Source of the DNA: Roseburia hominis
GTDB lineage: Bacteria > Bacillota > Clostridia > Lachnospirales > Lachnospiraceae
DNA: 64,000 bases
Reading direction: 5' to 3'
Assembly (NCBI GenBank): GCA_040702975.1
Contig: CP159990.1
Location: 1,922,001 to 1,986,000, forward strand
A program made the translations under genes and the position numbers. Under the pieces are notes generated by a model that worked only from the letters and a program-made list of their open reading frames with translations, had not been told where the DNA came from and made no database searches. Of the stretch, positions 60,126 to 64,000 are shown in pieces; the stretch's first letter is position 1; each line of letters opens with the position of its first letter.

Positions 60126-60440
60126 TTAGATTTTCTGCGATTCTTCTTCCGGTTTTTTGGTGATTCGTTCGAATACCATGTCATAGCCATCATTTCCGTA
60201 ATTCAAAGAGCGGTTCACACGGCTGATGGTCGCAGTGGAAGCTCCGGTTTTCTCTGCGATATCCAGATAAGTTTTCTGTTCGCGTAGCATTCGGGCGACT
60301 TCAAAACGCTGGGAGAGAGAAAGCAGTTCATTGATCGTACAGATATCTTCAAAGAAGGTATAGCATTCTTCCTTATCTCTCAGACTTAATATTGCATCAA
60401 ATAAAAAGTCGACAGCATCGGTCCTGATTTTTTTATTCAT
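60126..60440 (-). CDS. YerC/YecD-type TrpR-related regulator
   Basis: About 104 residues with the TrpR-like fold. It has TDAVDFLFDAILSLRDKEECYTFFEDICTINELLSLSQRFEVARML and the recognition region TYLDIAEKTGASTATISRVNRSLNYGNDGY. It probably represses genes by DNA binding, but the ligand and target are unknown. The start at 60440 has AAGGAGG before it; an upstream frame reaches 60479 without support. Confidence 0.9.
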   Translation of the reverse strand: MNKKIRTDAVDFLFDAILSLRDKEECYTFFEDICTINELLSLSQRFEVARMLREQKTYLDIAEKTGASTATISRVNRSLNYGNDGYDMVFERITKKPEEESQKI

Positions 60441-60704
60441 ATGGAAAACCTCCTTACTAATCTGTAAATATAGTAACACATTAAAATGTTAAAGTCCAGA
60501 TGTATGGAGGGATAAAAATAATTTCGTGGATTGAAAAAGGAAAATCGGCTTCATATGCAGAATAGATTTTGCGTTTTTAATTTACGACAAAAATAATTTC
60601 AGCCAAAATAATTTCTAAAATAGTCCGAGACATTTCGAGGGATATATATTATAATATGAAATATGCCTGCATAGGCAGAAAATACAGGATAAAGGACGTG
60701 AAGT

Positions 60705-62939
60705 ATGAGTATTTACGATTCGCTAAACAATATGCAGCAGGAAGCAGTTTATCATACAGAAGGCCCGCTCCTAATTCTTGCGGGCGCCGGTTCGGGAAAA
60801 ACGAGGGTACTGACACACAGGATCGCGTATCTGATCGATGAAAAGGGGATTAATCCATGGAATATTCTGGCCATCACCTTTACAAATAAGGCCGCTGGAG
60901 AGATGCGGGAAAGAGTGGATAGGATCGTGGGATATGGGTCGGAAAGTGTCTGGGTCAGCACATTTCACTCCATGTGCGTGCGGATCCTCAGAAGATATAT
61001 AGACAGATTGGGATACGACAGTAATTTCACGATTTATGACACGGACGACCAGAAGACGCTGATGAAAGATGTGTGCAAATATTTGCAGATTGATACGAAG
61101 ATGTATCGGGAGCGAACGCTTCTCGGGGCGATTTCATCTGCGAAGGATGAGATGATTACGCCGGAAGAATTTACGCTTAAGGCGGAAGGGGATTTTAACC
61201 GGAAGAAAATCGCACAGGCATATACGGAATATGAGAAGCAGTTGAGGTCGAATAATGCGCTGGATTTTGATGATCTGCTGGTGAAGACCGTGCAGCTTTT
61301 CCAGACCCAGCCGGACGTGCTGGAGTATTACCAGAATCGTTTCCGGTATATCATGGTAGATGAGTACCAGGATACAAATACCGTGCAGTTTAAATTAGTC
61401 AGCATTTTGGCAGGGAAATACCAGAATCTCTGCGTGGTGGGAGACGACGACCAGTCTATTTATAAGTTCCGCGGAGCCAATATTCGGAATATTTTGAATT
61501 TTGAACAGGAATTTCCGAATGCGAAGGTCATCAAATTGGAGCAGAATTACCGGTCCACCGGAAATATTCTTGATGCGGCAAATGCGGTGATCCGCAATAA
61601 TAAGGGGCGGAAGGAGAAGTCGCTTTGGACGGATAACGGCCAGGGGGACAAGATTCAGTTCCGCCAGTTCGACACCGGATTTGATGAGGCCGAGTACATA
61701 GTTGACGATATCAAAGGGCAGGTGCAGAAAGGAAAGTGTATCTGGAAGGACTTTGCGGTGCTATACAGGACCAATGCGCAGTCGCGTATGTTTGAGGAGA
61801 AACTGGTCCTCCAGGGCGTGCCCTATAAGATCGTGGGCGGCGTGAATTTCTACGCCAGACGGGAGATCAAGGATCTGCTGGCTTATCTGAAAACGGTGGA
61901 CAATGGGCGCGACGATCTGGCAGTGCGCCGTATCATCAACGTGCCGAAAAGGGGAATCGGGCTCACGACTATAGGAAGGGTGCAGCAGTATGCCGGGGAG
62001 CGGGAGATTGGCTTCTACGATGCGCTTTTGGCGGCAAAAGGGATACCCGGAATCGGAAGAAGCGCCGGAAAGCTGGAATCCTTTGCGGCGCTCATCGAGC
62101 ATTTTAAGGCGGAGAGCGCGCATATGAGCCTGAGTGAGCTGATGGAGGAAATCCTTGATACCACGGCTTACTTAGAGGAACTAAAGGCGGACTCTGACAT
62201 CGAGGCGGAGAGCCGGATCGAAAATGTCGAAGAATTGAAGAATAAAATCGCGGCATATGAGGAAAGCTGTGAAGAGGAGGGAGCAAAACCGACCCTGTCC
62301 GGTTTCCTGGAAGAGGTCGCGCTGGTGGCAGATATCGACAGCCTGGATGAAACCACGGATTATGTGGTGCTGATGACGCTCCACAGTGCCAAGGGGCTGG
62401 AATTTCCGCACGTGTATCTGGCAGGGCTGGAGGACGGACTGTTCCCCAGTTATATGTCGATTTCGGGAGACGATCCTTTGGAAGTGGAGGAAGAGAGAAG
62501 GCTCTGTTACGTGGGAATCACGCGGGCGAAGGAAGAACTGACGCTGACCTGTGCAAGGCGCAGAATGGTAAGAGGACAGATGCAGTACAATGCAATGTCC
62601 AGATTTTTGAAAGAAGTGCCTCTGGAGCTTTTGTCTACCGGAGAGATTTTTGTCCATGAAGTGGAAAAGGAGGCGCCCCGGATTTCCACATACAGACAGG
62701 CACAGCAGAATTTCCACAAGAAAGCGTTCGATACGGGAAAACCGGTACAGCAGTTTCCTGTTAAAAAAGGCGGTGGTCTGGACTACGAAGTAGGAGACCG
62801 CGTAAGACATATGAAATTCGGGGAGGGTCTTGTGACCAAGATTGTCGAAGGCGGCAGAGATTACGAAGTCACTGTGGAATTCGACAGAGCCGGTGTGAAG
62901 AAAATGTTTGCTATGTTCGCAAAATTGGAAAAGGTATAG
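60705..62939 (+). CDS. pcrA: ATP-dependent DNA helicase PcrA/UvrD
   Basis: A 744-residue SF1A helicase for repair and plasmid or replication-fork work. It has the Q motif DSLNNMQQEAVYHTEG, motif I ILAGAGSGKTRVLTHRIAYL, motif Ia AITFTNKAAGEMRERV, motif II MVDEYQDTNTVQF, VVGDDDQSIYKFRGA, LEQNYRSTGNI, the VMTLHSAKGLEFPHVYLAGLEDGLFP motif V region and YVGITRAKEELTLTCA. The C-terminus (YEVGDRVRHMKFGEGLVTKI) is the RNA-polymerase-binding Tudor-like domain of PcrA. RBS AGGACGTGAAG precedes the ATG. Confidence 0.95.
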   Translation: MSIYDSLNNMQQEAVYHTEGPLLILAGAGSGKTRVLTHRIAYLIDEKGINPWNILAITFTNKAAGEMRERVDRIVGYGSESVWVSTFHSMCVRILRRYIDRLGYDSNFTIYDTDDQKTLMKDVCKYLQIDTKMYRERTLLGAISSAKDEMITPEEFTLKAEGDFNRKKIAQAYTEYEKQLRSNNALDFDDLLVKTVQLFQTQPDVLEYYQNRFRYIMVDEYQDTNTVQFKLVSILAGKYQNLCVVGDDDQSIYKFRGANIRNILNFEQEFPNAKVIKLEQNYRSTGNILDAANAVIRNNKGRKEKSLWTDNGQGDKIQFRQFDTGFDEAEYIVDDIKGQVQKGKCIWKDFAVLYRTNAQSRMFEEKLVLQGVPYKIVGGVNFYARREIKDLLAYLKTVDNGRDDLAVRRIINVPKRGIGLTTIGRVQQYAGEREIGFYDALLAAKGIPGIGRSAGKLESFAALIEHFKAESAHMSLSELMEEILDTTAYLEELKADSDIEAESRIENVEELKNKIAAYEESCEEEGAKPTLSGFLEEVALVADIDSLDETTDYVVLMTLHSAKGLEFPHVYLAGLEDGLFPSYMSISGDDPLEVEEERRLCYVGITRAKEELTLTCARRRMVRGQMQYNAMSRFLKEVPLELLSTGEIFVHEVEKEAPRISTYRQAQQNFHKKAFDTGKPVQQFPVKKGGGLDYEVGDRVRHMKFGEGLVTKIVEGGRDYEVTVEFDRAGVKKMFAMFAKLEKV

Positions 62940-63140
62940 GGAGCACCTTGATGTTTTATGCGATCGGAATAACGAAATGTAGAGTGCACCTGTTACGAAA
63001 AAAGTGGAAAAAGTGAATTTGAGAATTTGTCAGAATAATAGTAGCAATTTGTGAGAAGGAATGATATAATTGTTCTAGAGATTAATGCGAGATATGAACA
63101 GGTAATGAATCCTGAATCAGGCAAGAAAGGATGTGGAAGC

Positions 63141-63389
63141 ATGAGCAAATTTGAAGAAATGCTTGCAGCAAGCAAATTGAATGAATTAGTTCATAAAAAA
63201 GATGAGGATGATAAAGTTCAGAAGACAGTTCTCTGGGTTCTGGCAATCGTTGGTGCGGTTGCAGCAGTAGCAGCGATCGCATATGCAGTGTACTGTTTCT
63301 TTACTCCGGATTATCTGGAAGATTTTGAAGAAGACTTCGATGATGATCTCGGCGACGAGTTTTTCAGCGACGAAGACGAAGTACAATAA
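63141..63389 (+). CDS. DUF4366-like small membrane protein
   Basis: An 82-residue protein with a cytosolic helical N-terminus (KFEEMLAASKLNELVHKKDEDD), one membrane helix at about residues 29-52 (TVLWVLAIVGAVAAVAAIAYAVYCFF) and a very acidic tail DYLEDFEEDFDDDLGDEFFSDEDEV. It fits the DUF4366 group of Lachnospiraceae; function is unknown. ATG 63141 has GGATGTGGAAG before it; the frame is open from 63051 but without an RBS. Confidence 0.8.
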   Translation: MSKFEEMLAASKLNELVHKKDEDDKVQKTVLWVLAIVGAVAAVAAIAYAVYCFFTPDYLEDFEEDFDDDLGDEFFSDEDEVQ

Positions 63390-63409
63390 TTGCAGGAAAA
63401 GAACATGAT

Positions 63410-63441
63410 GAGACAGGGATTTATGATTCCTGTCTCGTTTT
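63410..63441 (+). terminator. Terminator after the DUF4366-like gene
   Basis: GAGACAGG at 63410-63417 pairs with CCTGTCTC at 63429-63436, extended by GAT/ATT with one wobble, then GTTTTA. Confidence 0.8.
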
Positions 63442-63443
63442 AT

Positions 63444-63493
63444 GTTGCCAGGCATGCCTAAGTGAACATCCAGTGGATGTTCATCTCGGTTGC
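63444..63493 (+). repeat. Terminator-linked palindromic repeat, copy 6
   Basis: GTTGCCAGGCATGCCTAAG opens the copy, TGAACATCCA and TGGATGTTCA form a perfect 10 bp stem around G, and TCTCGGTTGC ends it. A further hairpin follows at 63494-63519 (GTGTGTCCAGC/GCTGGACCACAC). Confidence 0.85.
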
Positions 63494-63551
63494 GTGTGTC
63501 CAGCAAAGCTGGACCACACTTGCTTAGTTTTAGGGTTAGGAAGGATTTGGA

Positions 63552-64000
63552 ATGAAAAAGGGACAGATATTAGAAGGACGAATTAAAAATGTAGAATTTC
63601 CAAATAAAGGGATTGCAGTGGTAGAAGGAGAAGAGGGAAGTGTAATCGTGAAAAATACCGTTCCCGGGCAGAAGGTTCGTTTTGCCGTTAACAAGATTCG
63701 CAAAGGCCAGGCAGAGGGGCGGCTTCTCGAAGTGCTGGAGGCGTCTCCCGAGGAGATTTCACCGGAATGTCCGCATTTTGGCGAGTGCGGAGGCTGTACG
63801 TATCAGAACCTTTCCTATGAGACGCAGATTCAGATGAAGGAGGAGCAGATCAGGAAAATGATGGACGCGGCCGTTGAGGGCGAGTACATCTGGGAGGGCG
63901 TGAAGGAAAGTCCTGCCCGTCAGGCATATCGAAATAAGATGGAATTTACCTTTGGCGATGAGTACAAGGACGGACCGCTGGCGTTGGGAATGCATAAAAG
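63552..64000 (+). CDS. 23S rRNA (uracil-C5)-methyltransferase family protein, 5' part
   Basis: The frame starts at ATG 63552 and runs off the window end, so only about 149 codons are seen. The N-terminal TRAM domain (KGQILEGRIKNVEFPNKGIAVVEGEEGSVIVKNTVPGQKVRF) is followed by the iron-sulfur motif CPHFGECGGCTYQNLSYETQ and RQAYRNKMEFTFGDEYK, as in RlmD/RumA and TrmA-like RNA m5U methyltransferases. The catalytic domain lies outside. RBS GGATTTGG is weak. It is probably an RlmCD-type enzyme, common in Firmicutes. Confidence 0.88.
   Translation, partial: MKKGQILEGRIKNVEFPNKGIAVVEGEEGSVIVKNTVPGQKVRFAVNKIRKGQAEGRLLEVLEASPEEISPECPHFGECGGCTYQNLSYETQIQMKEEQIRKMMDAAVEGEYIWEGVKESPARQAYRNKMEFTFGDEYKDGPLALGMHK

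Overview
The window looks like a chromosomal segment of a Gram-positive anaerobe of the Clostridia, most likely a Lachnospiraceae-type gut bacterium. The reasons are a PolC-type replicase, strong AGGAGG ribosome sites, DUF6171, DUF975, DUF1836 and DUF4366 family proteins, a TatD-associated radical SAM protein, ferredoxin-linked arylpyruvate oxidation, and no respiratory genes. No rRNA, tRNA or CRISPR array was seen. Species is not assigned.

Layout: 1-6 kb is an arabinan/arabinoside locus: the end of an ABC sugar permease, a cytosolic GH43, an ArsR-type winged-helix regulator with a large extra domain, a lipoprotein GH43, the GH51 arabinofuranosidase abfA and a small DUF6171 protein. 6-12 kb holds a DUF3592 membrane protein, an Rpn-family nuclease gene broken by an in-frame stop, an ABC exporter and a complete IS30-family element. 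12-16 kb holds a DUF2156 protein, two aminotransferases (one HisC-like) and a COG2426 membrane protein. 16.1-19.5 kb is a visibly AT-rich three-gene island (Panacea-domain protein, DUF3696-type AAA ATPase, unknown protein with a Cys cluster). It has its own promoter, an operator-like inverted repeat and an internal terminator, and is the best candidate for an undescribed defence or toxin-antitoxin-like system.

19.5-25 kb carries a HAD phosphatase, a TatD-associated radical SAM protein, a vitamin B6 salvage set (ECF S component, pyridoxamine kinase, divergent PdxR/MocR regulator) and an AraC regulator. 25-28 kb is a FucI-superfamily isomerase plus xylulokinase. 28-36 kb has glutamate dehydrogenase, an AspT-like aminotransferase, a PEP/pyruvate-binding-domain protein with a LysR regulator, cytidine and adenosine deaminases, and an XRE regulator. 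36-42.5 kb has ispG and polC; polC is split by an apparent one-base frameshift near 38600. 42.6-46.7 kb is iorA-iorB-paaK-ACT, a set that would convert arylpyruvates to arylacetyl-CoA and arylacetate. 47-54 kb has a cold-shock protein, an NCS2 purine permease, a DUF975 protein, an orphan NMT1/SsuA-like binding lipoprotein, an acyl-CoA synthetase and a small lipoprotein. 54-64 kb has glgB, a GH2 hydrolase, small conserved genes, a PHP phosphatase, a YerC/TrpR-like regulator, pcrA, a DUF4366-like protein and the start of an RNA m5U methyltransferase.

Across the window at least six copies of a roughly 35-50 bp palindromic repeat lie directly after intrinsic terminators, in the same orientation as the upstream transcript. 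They behave as a dispersed repeat family tied to gene 3' ends.
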